Assembly: GCF_007860175.1 (NCBI RefSeq)
Contig: NZ_SJPX01000005.1
Span: 930,001-994,000, forward strand
Source of the DNA: Rubripirellula reticaptiva
Lineage (GTDB): Bacteria; Planctomycetota; Planctomycetia; Pirellulales; Pirellulaceae
DNA length: 64,000 nt
Reading direction: 5' to 3'
Part shown: positions 27,025 to 35,391 of the stretch, in pieces
Layout: every line of letters starts with the position of its first letter
Numbering within the stretch: the first letter of the stretch is position 1
Position numbers and translations under genes: made by a program
The notes under the pieces: generated by a model
Told to the model about the DNA's origin: nothing
The model's database searches: none
Seen by the model: only the letters and a program-made list of their open reading frames with translations

Positions 27025-27942
27025 CTACTTCATCCGTTCGACGGCTTTCTTCGTTTTGCGATCGAATTGGTAAATCTGCTTTTGTTTTGGATCGGCGACG
27101 TAGATTGAATCTTCGGTTGCCGTGATCCCGACGGGGCCGACCAACGGTTCGCCCTCGTGCCACTTTTCGGTTTTGCCGTCCGCGGTGAATTTCCAAATCG
27201 CTTTGCCGTAGCCGTCGGTGACGAACCCTTCGCCGCCGGACCATGTCAGACCGTTTGGATACTGGTAGGGACGATCGGTGATCACATTGGTGACGTCACC
27301 CGTTTTGACGTCAATCTTGACGACTGCGTCGGCGTCGGGTGTGACAGCCCACAAGTTTCCGTCTTCGTCGAATGCCAATCCTCGTGCGTTAACTCGAGCC
27401 ACAAGTTCTGGCTTTCCGCCTTCGATAGGCATCTTAAACGTGGCTCGTTTTTCAGCGTCTCCGACGTACATCGTTTTGCCGTCTGCGTCCAAGCAGATTG
27501 CCATCGGGATTCCGATGTACCCAGCGGTCAGCGGCACCGGCTCGGCATCGGCGGATTCGATTCGATAAACCTCGCGAGTGGCCGAGTCGCCAACGAAAAT
27601 GCCGCCGCGCGGATCGATCGCAACACAGCGAGGACGATTCATGGGTTTGCGCAGCAGGTTCGTACCACGTGCAAACAGTTCGGTCTTCTCGCCAATCTTC
27701 CAGACACCCGGCAGATCCAAATCGACCGCATAAAGAGTCGTTCCATCAATCGCGACAGCCAGCGGGTAAGCCGGCTCAGCGACGTCGGCGGCGGGTTCAC
27801 TTTTTGCGTCAGCTTCTGCGCTAGCCACCACATCTTGAGCTGAGCAAACAGCGGTCGGAAACAAGGCCAAGGCAAGCGTGAAACACGCGGCGCCATGGAA
27901 GGCCGGGTGGCAGATTGTGCGGATTACGAAAGATTTGCTCAT
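27025..27942 (-). CDS. Exported NHL-repeat beta-propeller protein
   Basis: 305 residues from the ATG at 27942; 25 more are possible but not protein-like. A signal peptide (CFTLALALFPTAVCSAQ) is followed by about six NHL/SMP-30-like blades: PLAVAIDGTTLYAVDL, PRCVAIDPRGGIFVGDS, PMAICLDADGKTMYVGD, ARGLAFDEDGNLWAV, PNGLTWSGGEGFVTDG, PVGITATEDSIYVADP. Such propellers bind proteins or small molecules; no catalytic residues are evident. Divergent from the Cys-rich protein gene. Confidence 0.85.
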   Translation of the reverse strand: MSKSFVIRTICHPAFHGAACFTLALALFPTAVCSAQDVVASAEADAKSEPAADVAEPAYPLAVAIDGTTLYAVDLDLPGVWKIGEKTELFARGTNLLRKPMNRPRCVAIDPRGGIFVGDSATREVYRIESADAEPVPLTAGYIGIPMAICLDADGKTMYVGDAEKRATFKMPIEGGKPELVARVNARGLAFDEDGNLWAVTPDADAVVKIDVKTGDVTNVITDRPYQYPNGLTWSGGEGFVTDGYGKAIWKFTADGKTEKWHEGEPLVGPVGITATEDSIYVADPKQKQIYQFDRKTKKAVERMK

Positions 27943-28040
27943 TGCGATGATTATTCGGGCCGATAAACAGAGAGAACGAGACCGGGGAAGTGCAGGTACA
28001 AACGCGCCCGGTAACACGAACGCTATCTGAGACCAACGAT

Positions 28041-29474
28041 ATGATAACGTCAGGCGGACTTAGTCGCGAACCGATTGCAAACATGCTTTTTGCAGCCGCG
28101 TTATTGCTGACACTCGCAATCACGATGGCGTCTTCCACGCTGGCAGCGGAGCCGCAAACGCGAACTGCAGCAAAACCAGTGATGCGGAGCTCGGTAAATC
28201 AAACCGGCCAAATTCAGACGACTCGCGTAAAAACCAACGCTCGAAAACGAACATCGATCGTTGCCCAAGCGGCATCGGGGCGCATTCCCAATACTATCCC
28301 CGAAGCTCCGCTCGACGGATCGCTGATCCGCGGCAGCGTGAAACAGGTCGGGTTCTTGGAGGACTATGTTGGTTGCCAAAATGGCTGTGGCGCGGTCTGC
28401 GATTGCTGTGACGCCGGTCCAACCTGCGGCATGGAAGCCAGTTGCGGAATCGAAGTCGGTTGCGGCTTTGAACCGGGATGCGGATGGGAAAACGGATGCG
28501 GCGTTGAAGGGTGCGCGAGCTGCGGCGAATCAAGCTGTGGTGTGGAATCGTTCATGGGCGAACCAACATGCGGCATGGAAATCAACGGCCAGTGCTCCTG
28601 CAACGCGTGCCGCGGGATTGAGAGCATTCCGATCTTCTTGCCTCTGCTGCGAGTGAACTGGTGCCGCTTTCAGTTCTTTGCCGGCGTGCAAGGATTCACG
28701 GGTCCGATGAGCTATGCGAACACGAATGCTGCGAGTCCGAATTCGCGTAGCGGTTCGAGCAGCTTTGGTTTCTATGAGGGCATCAACGAAGGTCGATCGC
28801 TAAAGAAGTGGCTCGGCTGGGACATGGCAGCTCAGTTAGGCTTCCGCGCAACTCAATCCAATCTGTCGGGATCGGAGTTCAGCAATTCGCAGCGCAGCCA
28901 AGTCTTCGTGACCGGTGGCTTGTTCCGCCGAGTCGATTATGGACTGCAGTACGGTGCGGTGTTTGACTACATGGATGACGATTGGTGGTTCAACGGCAAC
29001 TTGACGCAGATTCGCGGCGAGCTGAGTTGGAAGACCAAAGAATGCCATAGCTTTGGATTCCAATTCATGAGCGGGCTGGGCGACGATTCATCGAAGACCG
29101 AGGTCACAAGTTCCGCAGGCGCGTTGATCAATTCGACGATCAACTTTGAACCACTCGACCAGTACCGACTGTTCTATCGTCGTCTGCTGGCCGGCAGCGG
29201 TGATTGGTCGGCGTTCGGCGGCTGGACCGACAATGGCGACACGATTCTGGGTGCGAATATGAACTTGCCGCTGCGTCAGAAGTTGGTGCTTGCGACCGGA
29301 GTGACTTACCTGGCTCCCGCCGAAGGCGACAACAACCTTGGCAACCGCGAAGAAGGCTGGAACATTTCGATGGGCTTGGTCTATCGCCCGGGTGGTCCCA
29401 CCGGATGCGGCCGCTATTGCCGTCCGCTGTTTGACGTCGCCGACAACGGCACGTTCATGGTCGAGCAGAAGTAG
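28041..29474 (+). CDS. Cys-rich probable outer-membrane protein (DUF6666-like)
   Basis: 477 residues if started at 28041. An N-terminal hydrophobic signal (MLFAAALLLTLAITMASSTLA) precedes a 90-residue linker, then a remarkable block of about 75 residues (about 110-190) with some 20 cysteines in CGxE/CGF/CGW-type units. The remaining 280 residues alternate short strands ending in aromatic residues (FQFFAGVQGFTGP, FGFYEGINEGRS, DYGLQYGAVFDYMDDDWWFNG), as in a beta-barrel, and resemble the planctomycete DUF6666 proteins. I infer an outer-membrane barrel with a disulphide-rich periplasmic or cell-wall linker. Family name is from memory and tentative. Confidence 0.78.
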   Translation: MITSGGLSREPIANMLFAAALLLTLAITMASSTLAAEPQTRTAAKPVMRSSVNQTGQIQTTRVKTNARKRTSIVAQAASGRIPNTIPEAPLDGSLIRGSVKQVGFLEDYVGCQNGCGAVCDCCDAGPTCGMEASCGIEVGCGFEPGCGWENGCGVEGCASCGESSCGVESFMGEPTCGMEINGQCSCNACRGIESIPIFLPLLRVNWCRFQFFAGVQGFTGPMSYANTNAASPNSRSGSSSFGFYEGINEGRSLKKWLGWDMAAQLGFRATQSNLSGSEFSNSQRSQVFVTGGLFRRVDYGLQYGAVFDYMDDDWWFNGNLTQIRGELSWKTKECHSFGFQFMSGLGDDSSKTEVTSSAGALINSTINFEPLDQYRLFYRRLLAGSGDWSAFGGWTDNGDTILGANMNLPLRQKLVLATGVTYLAPAEGDNNLGNREEGWNISMGLVYRPGGPTGCGRYCRPLFDVADNGTFMVEQK

Positions 29475-29526
29475 CAAGCGATCGGACTTTAAAACTGCCG
29501 CCGCGACGGAATCCGGCGCAAACGCA

Positions 29527-29754
29527 CTAGTAATGCGGCGGCTTTTCGTCGAGCGGATCGGTCGCTGGCTCGGCCGATTTGCTTTTGACCTCTTTCAACT
29601 GGACCGTCAACGCATCGACCTTGCGTTGAATCCGATCACCACGCATCGCCTCGGTCGTCACAACCTCGTTCAAATGTTCGTACATACGTTGGACATGAGC
29701 GAGCTGGATTTCCAACTCGGTCAAACGATCAGCATTGGTTTTATCGGATGCCAT
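29527..29754 (-). CDS. slyX: SlyX-like coiled-coil protein
   Basis: 75 residues from the ATG at 29754. The protein is one amphipathic coiled coil (RLTELEIQLAHVQRMYEHLNEVV through RKVDALTVQLKEVK) ending in the SlyX-type PPHY tail. Its function in other bacteria is unclear. It begins 14 bp after the TIM-barrel gene on the same strand and is almost certainly co-transcribed with it. Confidence 0.85.
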   Translation of the reverse strand: MASDKTNADRLTELEIQLAHVQRMYEHLNEVVTTEAMRGDRIQRKVDALTVQLKEVKSKSAEPATDPLDEKPPHY

Positions 29755-29768
29755 GTCTGGTGTACCGG

Positions 29769-30776
29769 CTAGCTGCAGGATGCTTTGATGTCGGCGAACG
29801 AACGCAAAGCGTACGGGATACCGACATAATCGAGAACTCGGCACAGCCCACGCATGGCAACGCCAAACCCGTCTGGTCCGCTGAATCCACCGAACTGACC
29901 GCCACCTTTGACGTGTGGTTCCAGGTCCATGAAGACACCGTCGGCGCCGCGAGCCGTCATTCGCTTGTGCAACTCGGGCATGAAGTCTCGCATGTCGCGA
30001 AGGATGGCTTCGTGTCCGCTGTCGCCCATGTCGGCGGGGACAAAGTTGCTGAGGCTGGCTTCATCGACGTGATCGATTCGGCCCGTTGGTGACGGATCGT
30101 GATAATCCTTGATGTGAACCCAGCCGAGACTCGGTTTCATCGCCAAGTACTGCGAGTAGGTTTCGTCGGCGGTGAACCCTTGCGTCACAATGTTGGCGGC
30201 GTCAAAGATCGTCAACATCGCCGGATGGTTGACCTTGGCAGCGATCGTGCTGAGCAAGTCGCCGGTTTGCCCGACCAAGTTCGCTTCGACTTCTAATCCA
30301 AACGTCAAACCGCGTGAGTCGCAAAGCTCGGCGATTTGGCTCAACTGGTCCGCGACTTGATCGATGTGATCAGCGGGGTCCGTACCTTTGGGATGATAGA
30401 ACGCGAAACCGCGAAGCAGCTTGGCACCAAACGCTTCGGCGCGGTCACAGGCGGTGGTGACGTCTTCGCGAAGGTATTGGTCGAACGGCACATACTTGTT
30501 GCTGGTGCCATCATCGACGTCCAGCAATTTTACTTTCCCAATCGGCGAACCGATGCTGCTGACCTTTAACCCGTAATCGCCTTGCATCTTGACCAAGTGC
30601 TGGATCTCGGGATCCGACAACGACATCACGTTCTTGATGCCCTCGCCGGCATCGATAAAGCGAATCGAGTAGTACCGCAGGCCGAGTGCTGCAAAAGCGC
30701 TGTATTGCTGGACGGCTTGCTTCTCGTTGGCCGCTTCGTCGCCGAAGCCGCTGATCAGTACGGGAGGAATGGTCAT
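29769..30776 (-). CDS. Sugar phosphate isomerase/epimerase-like TIM-barrel protein
   Basis: 335 residues from the ATG at 30776; the earlier frame is not protein-like. It has the xylose-isomerase-like TIM-barrel pattern: strand AALGLRYYSIRFI, GLKVSSIGSPIGK, GLTFGLEVEANLVG with a metal-ligand Glu, TIFDAANIV, GWVHIKDYHDPSP with His/Asp ligands, and a late ADGVFMDLEPHVKGGG. Metal-binding residues are therefore kept. The class isomerises or epimerises sugars or degrades inositol, but substrate is not readable. Operon order appears to be queF, this gene, slyX. Confidence 0.85.
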   Translation of the reverse strand: MTIPPVLISGFGDEAANEKQAVQQYSAFAALGLRYYSIRFIDAGEGIKNVMSLSDPEIQHLVKMQGDYGLKVSSIGSPIGKVKLLDVDDGTSNKYVPFDQYLREDVTTACDRAEAFGAKLLRGFAFYHPKGTDPADHIDQVADQLSQIAELCDSRGLTFGLEVEANLVGQTGDLLSTIAAKVNHPAMLTIFDAANIVTQGFTADETYSQYLAMKPSLGWVHIKDYHDPSPTGRIDHVDEASLSNFVPADMGDSGHEAILRDMRDFMPELHKRMTARGADGVFMDLEPHVKGGGQFGGFSGPDGFGVAMRGLCRVLDYVGIPYALRSFADIKASCS

Positions 30777-30843
30777 GATGAATTGGTTTAAAAGTAAGTT
30801 TTGTCGACAGTGCGAAAAAAGGGCGAAGATAAAATCGGGAAAA

Positions 30844-31236
30844 TCAGTTTTCCGGATATCGGACAATGATATTGCTGTGCAGACCACCGCGAGGCGTCCA
30901 GCGGCTTTCGACGCTGGCACTGCGAGGCTTTACGACAGCCAAAAAGTCGTCCATGATTCGGTTCGTCACCGCCTCGTAGAAGATCCCTTCGTTGCGAAAA
31001 GCCTGCAGATACATCTTCAGGCTCTTCAATTCGACGCAAATTTCGTCCGGCACATAGCTGAACACGATCGTGCCATAGTCCGGTTGTCCCGTTTTGGGGC
31101 AGACCGAAGTAAACTCGGGGCAGTGATGCTCGATCGTGAAATTTCGCGACGGGCTGGGGTTGTCGAAAACCTCGAGGAGTTTCCGAAAGTTATCTGAGTT
31201 ACTCAATTTTAGCGTCTCGTTTTCAATGACTTCCAC
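30844..31236 (-). CDS. queF: NADPH-dependent 7-cyano-7-deazaguanine reductase (preQ0 reductase)
   Basis: 130 residues, the unimodular QueF type. The signature CPEFTSVCPKTGQPDYG carries the catalytic Cys (46) and Asp, followed by ELKSLKMYLQAFRNEGIFYE with the QueF motif between, and the closing WTPRGGLHSNIIVRYP. It reduces preQ0 to preQ1 in queuosine synthesis. The start is a GTG at 31236, since no ATG fits. That start lies 11 bp inside the possible 5' end of the divergent queE. Confidence 0.95.
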   Translation of the reverse strand: MEVIENETLKLSNSDNFRKLLEVFDNPSPSRNFTIEHHCPEFTSVCPKTGQPDYGTIVFSYVPDEICVELKSLKMYLQAFRNEGIFYEAVTNRIMDDFLAVVKPRSASVESRWTPRGGLHSNIIVRYPEN

Positions 31237-32023
31237 GGGTGAAATTCGATTCTCGCACGCCTCCGCCGACCCGACCAGGGGCAGCGATGATGAGATGCCG
31301 GGCAGCGACCGCGAGATGCCGAGCAGCAGCGACGAGCTGCGGATCAGTGAAACCTTTGTCAGCCGTCAAGGCGAAGGAAAATTGACGGGCGTCGAGAGCT
31401 ATTTTGTTCGCACCAGCGGCTGCAACCTGCGTTGCTGGTTTTGTGACACACCGTACGCTTCATGGAAACCCGAAGGGGATCGCCAGTCCGTGGCGTCGAT
31501 CGTCGACCAGATTCGCCAGTCGGGCGTTCAACACGTCGTGCTGACGGGCGGCGAACCAATGCTGCCTTCGGCGATCGAGGCCATTTGCCGGCAACTTCGA
31601 GAAGCGGAAATTCACATCACGATCGAAACTGCGGGCACGATTGACCGCGAATTGCCTTGCGATTTGATGTCGATCAGCCCGAAGTTGTCGGCCAGCACTC
31701 CCGCCCCCGCAGACCATCCGCGATGGGCCCAATTGCACCAACAGCGGCGAATGCCGATCGGCGTGATGCGGCGGCTGATCGAGCGAGCGGACGACTTCCA
31801 GGTCAAATTCGTGATCGATTCTGCGGCCGAGTACGACGAGTGCTTGTCCGTGATTGACGAGCTCGGTGTCCGGCCAGCCGACGTTTGGATCATGCCGCAA
31901 GGCGTAACGGCCGAGGCGATGGACGCAGCTGCGCTGTGGCTGAAACCGTGGTCCGACGAGCGTGGGTTCCAGTATTGTGACCGGATGCAAATCCGGTGGT
32001 ACGGAAACCGCCGCGGAACGTGA
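31226..32023 (+). CDS. queE: 7-carboxy-7-deazaguanine synthase (radical SAM)
   Basis: 265 residues from the ATG at 31226. Later in-frame ATGs at 31295 and 31316 would still keep the whole domain, which begins LRISETFVSRQGEGKLTG; none has a strong ribosome site. The radical-SAM cluster motif is GCNLRCWFC, followed by VVLTGGEPML and SISPKLS and the PQG and RMQIRWYGN motifs near the C-terminus. It makes CDG from carboxytetrahydropterin for queuosine. Paired with the divergent queF, so two queuosine steps are encoded here; queC and queD are not in the window. Confidence 0.94.
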   Translation: MTSTGEIRFSHASADPTRGSDDEMPGSDREMPSSSDELRISETFVSRQGEGKLTGVESYFVRTSGCNLRCWFCDTPYASWKPEGDRQSVASIVDQIRQSGVQHVVLTGGEPMLPSAIEAICRQLREAEIHITIETAGTIDRELPCDLMSISPKLSASTPAPADHPRWAQLHQQRRMPIGVMRRLIERADDFQVKFVIDSAAEYDECLSVIDELGVRPADVWIMPQGVTAEAMDAAALWLKPWSDERGFQYCDRMQIRWYGNRRGT

Positions 32024-32106
32024 AGCTAGCCTCGCGTTGCGGGATGCAATTACAATCATGGGCTGATTCCCCCCCAACTCCCTACCTCATTGCCAATTCG
32101 TTTGCC

Positions 32107-33105
32107 ATGCGATTAGCCGCGCTCCTGTGTTTTGTTTCGCTTGCAAGTCTTTCCAGCAGCTTGTTGGTTGCCCAAACGCCCGAGACCCTGGGCCGGATCG
32201 AGCGACTGGATCCGGCACTGGACTCGTTGGTGGCAGCGACCGCAAAGATCGAGGTTTTAGCCAGCGGGTTCACTTGGACCGAGGGACCGGTTTGGGTACC
32301 GGACGAACAAGGCGGTTATCTGCTATTTTCAGACATCCCGCGGAATAGCATTTTTCGATGGTCCGAAGCGGGTGGTATCAGTCTGTTCATGCAGCCAAGT
32401 GGTTACACCGGAGCCACTTACTACGGACTTGAACCTGGCAGCAACGGCTTGGCGCTCGACGCCCAAGACCGACTGACCGCGTGCGAACACGGCGATCGAC
32501 GCATTTCAGTGCTGACTCGCGGCGGCGGAAAACAAACGCTGGCGGACAACTATCAAGGGCGTCGATTGAACAGCCCCAACGACTTGGTGTTCGATTCGGC
32601 GGGATCGATCTACTTCACCGATCCACCGTACGGGCTGCCCGAACGAGCGGCGGATCCTCGCCGCGAACTTGATTTCTGTGGCGTCTATCGACTAGATGCT
32701 AACGGCCAATTAACGCTGCTGACCAAACAGCTGACGCGGCCAAATGGTATCGGGCTATCGCCCGACGAAAAGACTCTGATCGTCGCGCAAAGCGATTCCG
32801 ACAAGCCAATTTGGATGTCGTTTCCGATCAACGAGGACAAGACGCTCGGCGAAGGCGTCGTGATCGCAGACGCGACAGAAGCGAAGAAAGAATTTGCCGG
32901 CGCCCCGGATGGCCTGGCCATTCACCGCAGCGGCATCATCTTTGCCAGTGCGCCGGGCGGCATCCATGTGATGAAGCCCGATGGCTCGCTGATCGGTCGC
33001 TTGATCACCGGCGAGCGAACTAGCAATTGCACGTTCGACAAGGACCAAAAGACCCTCTACATCACCGCGGACAGCTATGTGTGCCGCGTGAAATTGGTCG
33101 AGTGA
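32107..33105 (+). CDS. Exported SMP-30/gluconolactonase-like protein
   Basis: 332 residues from the ATG at 32107, with a signal peptide (LAALLCFVSLASLSSSLLVAQ). The six-bladed propeller of the SMP-30/gluconolactonase family is clear: FTWTEGPVWVPDE with the metal-ligand Glu, GSNGLALDAQDR, RLNSPNDLVFDSAGSIYFTDPPYGL with the ligand Asn, TRPNGIGLSPDE and GAPDGLAIHRSG with the ligand Asp. It should be a calcium- or zinc-dependent lactonase. Planctomycetes have many; the substrate is unknown. It starts 83 bp behind queE but is functionally unrelated. Confidence 0.92.
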   Translation: MRLAALLCFVSLASLSSSLLVAQTPETLGRIERLDPALDSLVAATAKIEVLASGFTWTEGPVWVPDEQGGYLLFSDIPRNSIFRWSEAGGISLFMQPSGYTGATYYGLEPGSNGLALDAQDRLTACEHGDRRISVLTRGGGKQTLADNYQGRRLNSPNDLVFDSAGSIYFTDPPYGLPERAADPRRELDFCGVYRLDANGQLTLLTKQLTRPNGIGLSPDEKTLIVAQSDSDKPIWMSFPINEDKTLGEGVVIADATEAKKEFAGAPDGLAIHRSGIIFASAPGGIHVMKPDGSLIGRLITGERTSNCTFDKDQKTLYITADSYVCRVKLVE

Positions 33106-33161
33106 ACAAGAGGTCGGCAAGCAACTGGAAACGTAAAACGCCGACATGTTAGCTCGCTTGT

Positions 33162-34040
33162 TTACATGCACCAACGCTCAAAGTACGGGTGACGCGACAT
33201 CTCGATCGCGTCCGCCGTGGGTGCCTCGTCAATGTCGAGGGCAGCCAGTTCATCAAGCACTCGGTCGGCTTTGTCGGCACCCGATTCCAAACGATGAAGC
33301 CACAGTGACTTTAACGTTCCGATGCTGTCGAAAAGATCCGGACGCAGCATCAGCATGACACTCTTGACGACCGCACGATTCGCTTCGGGCAGAGCCGTGC
33401 CTTCCGAAGTTCGTCGCTGCAGGGTGTCGTGCATCGCAGCGTTCATCAGCCAAGCCGACATGTCCCGCATCGCTCGGCCGCCACACGACCGCGTTTCCTC
33501 GGCGTATTCCGTTGCCCGCTTTGCATCGAACGCATAGCAAACATTCTTTGGTGATTCGGCCGTCAAACGCCCGACCAAAGCATCGGTCCAGCGCTCGACA
33601 CCCTGGCGAAGTCGATTCAACCGAACCGTGTCTCGGACCGAGCAGCCGCGGCCTGTCAGCATCAGCTGTTGGATTCGATTGCGGGCTTCTAGGTGAGTCA
33701 GAAACACCGCGTGAGTGATCGGCGAAATCTCATCAGTCGAGTTTTCACGGTCCAGGCCAGTTCCTAGCGCCGCGATCACGCGCGTCAGCATTTCAGTCAC
33801 CAGCACTTCTTCGATCAGAGTGAGGTGATCTCGCCACCAAGCTCTCATGGACGCAAAGTCGCCGGTCTTCTCGTTCTTCTGATAGCGAGCGACCGCTTGC
33901 TGCCACAGCTCGAACCGATTTCGCGACGTTGCCCAGTACTGGGTCATTGCCTCCGGTGGAATCGCCTCGCGTTGGTACAGGATCGCCGGCCCATGCTGGG
34001 ACACAAGAGCGGCGAGATCGGCGATCAAAACACAATGCAT
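33162..34040 (-). CDS. Conserved-looking soluble protein, unknown
   Basis: 292 residues, all-helical by pattern, with no signal peptide, transmembrane segment or recognised domain. Stretches such as HLTLIEEVLVTEMLTRVIAALG and HLEARNRIQQLMLTGRG suggest a compact helical bundle. It ends with a short acidic tail (LDIDEAPTADAIEMSRHPYFERW). It is convergent with the SMP-30 gene (56 bp) and preceded by a 14-bp tandem repeat. Function unknown. Confidence 0.72.
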   Translation of the reverse strand: MHCVLIADLAALVSQHGPAILYQREAIPPEAMTQYWATSRNRFELWQQAVARYQKNEKTGDFASMRAWWRDHLTLIEEVLVTEMLTRVIAALGTGLDRENSTDEISPITHAVFLTHLEARNRIQQLMLTGRGCSVRDTVRLNRLRQGVERWTDALVGRLTAESPKNVCYAFDAKRATEYAEETRSCGGRAMRDMSAWLMNAAMHDTLQRRTSEGTALPEANRAVVKSVMLMLRPDLFDSIGTLKSLWLHRLESGADKADRVLDELAALDIDEAPTADAIEMSRHPYFERWCM

Positions 34041-34643
34041 AACGGGACCGGAAAGGCGAGACTTGCGGCTGAATCATTTCGCCGTCCCCGATGATCAAAA
34101 ATCTGTGATCAAAAATCTGTGATCAAAAATCTGTGATCAAAACCTGCAATCAGGCACCCGCCAATGCGAATCAGCATCGGCAAGCGACTTTCAAGAGAGG
34201 ACGGCCGAAGCTGATTCAAGCACGCCGCATGCCACCGGGCGCTCCGGCGATCGCCACATCACCCTAAACCATTGCCAACAAGAAGCTTAGCGACAAAACT
34301 ACGGCACACCGACGGGGTCCGCCAAGCAAAACGAGATGGCGTTTTCGCAGCGCCGGTGCTGCGTCTGAACAACGCAATCCCCCCCGCTAGCGAAAGCCGG
34401 ACAGCGATTAGCAAAACGTGGGCGCAAAAAAAAACGGCTCAGGTTTTTGTGCCCCACCGACATTGCCCGAAGACATTGCTGATGGAAAAACCCAAGCCGC
34501 TATAGTCGTCTACAGAATGAGAAACGTTGAATGTGCCCCACACAAGGAGTCCCTCATTCCGTCTGACTTAAATTTGATCGGCTCGCACGGCTCAAGTTCT
34601 TTCCTTCAATTTGCCAAGTTTGTGATAACCCGCAAAAAAAACA
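34041..34643. other. Gene-free stretch with tandem repeat and imperfect hairpin
   Basis: About 600 bp between two minus-strand genes. The only clear structures are the 14-bp tandem repeat at 34092-34142 and an imperfect inverted repeat around 34418-34456 (GTGGGCGCAAAAA against TTTTTGTGCCCCAC) without a T-run. The short open frames in it lack ribosome sites and protein-like composition. Confidence 0.5.
34092..34142. repeat. 14-bp tandem repeat, 3.6 copies
   Basis: TGATCAAAAATCTG is repeated three times exactly, followed by nine bases of a fourth copy. It lies 52 bp upstream of the minus-strand gene that starts at 34040. Each unit includes the palindrome TGATCA. Confidence 0.95.
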
Positions 34644-35195
34644 CTAACCTGCATGACTGTCTGAACACTGAATAAACATTACCTGCCATTCGATCCACTG
34701 CACATTCATCAACTGATCCGCATCGCGATTTCCAGCTTGAACGGCCAATTGGCACGCGTCTGCAAAGGAAGAATAGCCACCGTAAATCCCGTCCGATCGC
34801 TTTTCGATTTCGGCAAAGGCAGGATGCTCCCCCGCCCGGCGAAACCAGTACTTCGCGTTTCCGTAATCGCCTTCGCGGCGGTGCATGATTCCGTGCCAGA
34901 AACTACCGTCTGGCGATCCGTCGTCCTGGCTAATCGAGTGACTGCGATCCAAATCGCCAGCAAGTAGCCAAAACGCTGCAAAACAGCTCTGGCGGGCATG
35001 ATCGGTGAGACCGGGCCATGGCAGGTCAACGCCACCGCGAGCCGCATTTTTGGTTGCCACGGCCAGCCGATCGGCCAAGTCAGCATTGCGCGGCCCGGCG
35101 CCCAGACCTGGCATCGCTGCCGTAGTGGTGGCTTCGATCCAGTCGCTCCCTAGGAACGCAAGCGAGTTGGCGGCAAAGGAATCAATCGCCGGCAT
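34644..35195 (-). CDS. Conserved-looking soluble protein, unknown
   Basis: 183 residues without signal or membrane segments. It is rich in Trp, Gly and His around FWHGIMHRREGDYGNAKYWFRRAGEHPAF, which looks like a compact conserved core, with a later DACQLAVQAGNRDADQLMNVQWIEWQVMF. I think similar proteins occur in other planctomycetes, but I cannot name a family. Its start is 196 bp from the divergent S1-domain gene. Confidence 0.7.
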   Translation of the reverse strand: MPAIDSFAANSLAFLGSDWIEATTTAAMPGLGAGPRNADLADRLAVATKNAARGGVDLPWPGLTDHARQSCFAAFWLLAGDLDRSHSISQDDGSPDGSFWHGIMHRREGDYGNAKYWFRRAGEHPAFAEIEKRSDGIYGGYSSFADACQLAVQAGNRDADQLMNVQWIEWQVMFIQCSDSHAG

Positions 35196-35391
35196 GGTTG
35201 GAAGACTCCGAAAGCAGTGAAAAGCGTGGAAAACTACGTACCGCGAAGACTACCGACCGCGCCGCCAGATTGCTAGACTGGCGGTGTCGACTCGGGCCCC
35301 TGGGCGCGAGCTGCTGCCGTGACGAGTTCGGCAGCGACTGCTTCGGCGAATCCTCGGTTCCTTTTTCTTTGTTCCCTTGCTGACGATCTCG

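Noticed and set aside
29494-29546. Hairpin GCCGCCGC / GCGGCGGC between the Cys-rich gene and slyX as terminator
   Set aside because: The loop is over 30 nt long and one arm lies in the slyX coding end, so it is not a typical terminator.
34418-34456. Imperfect inverted repeat as a terminator
   Set aside because: It has a bulge, no T-run on either strand, and no gene ends nearby.
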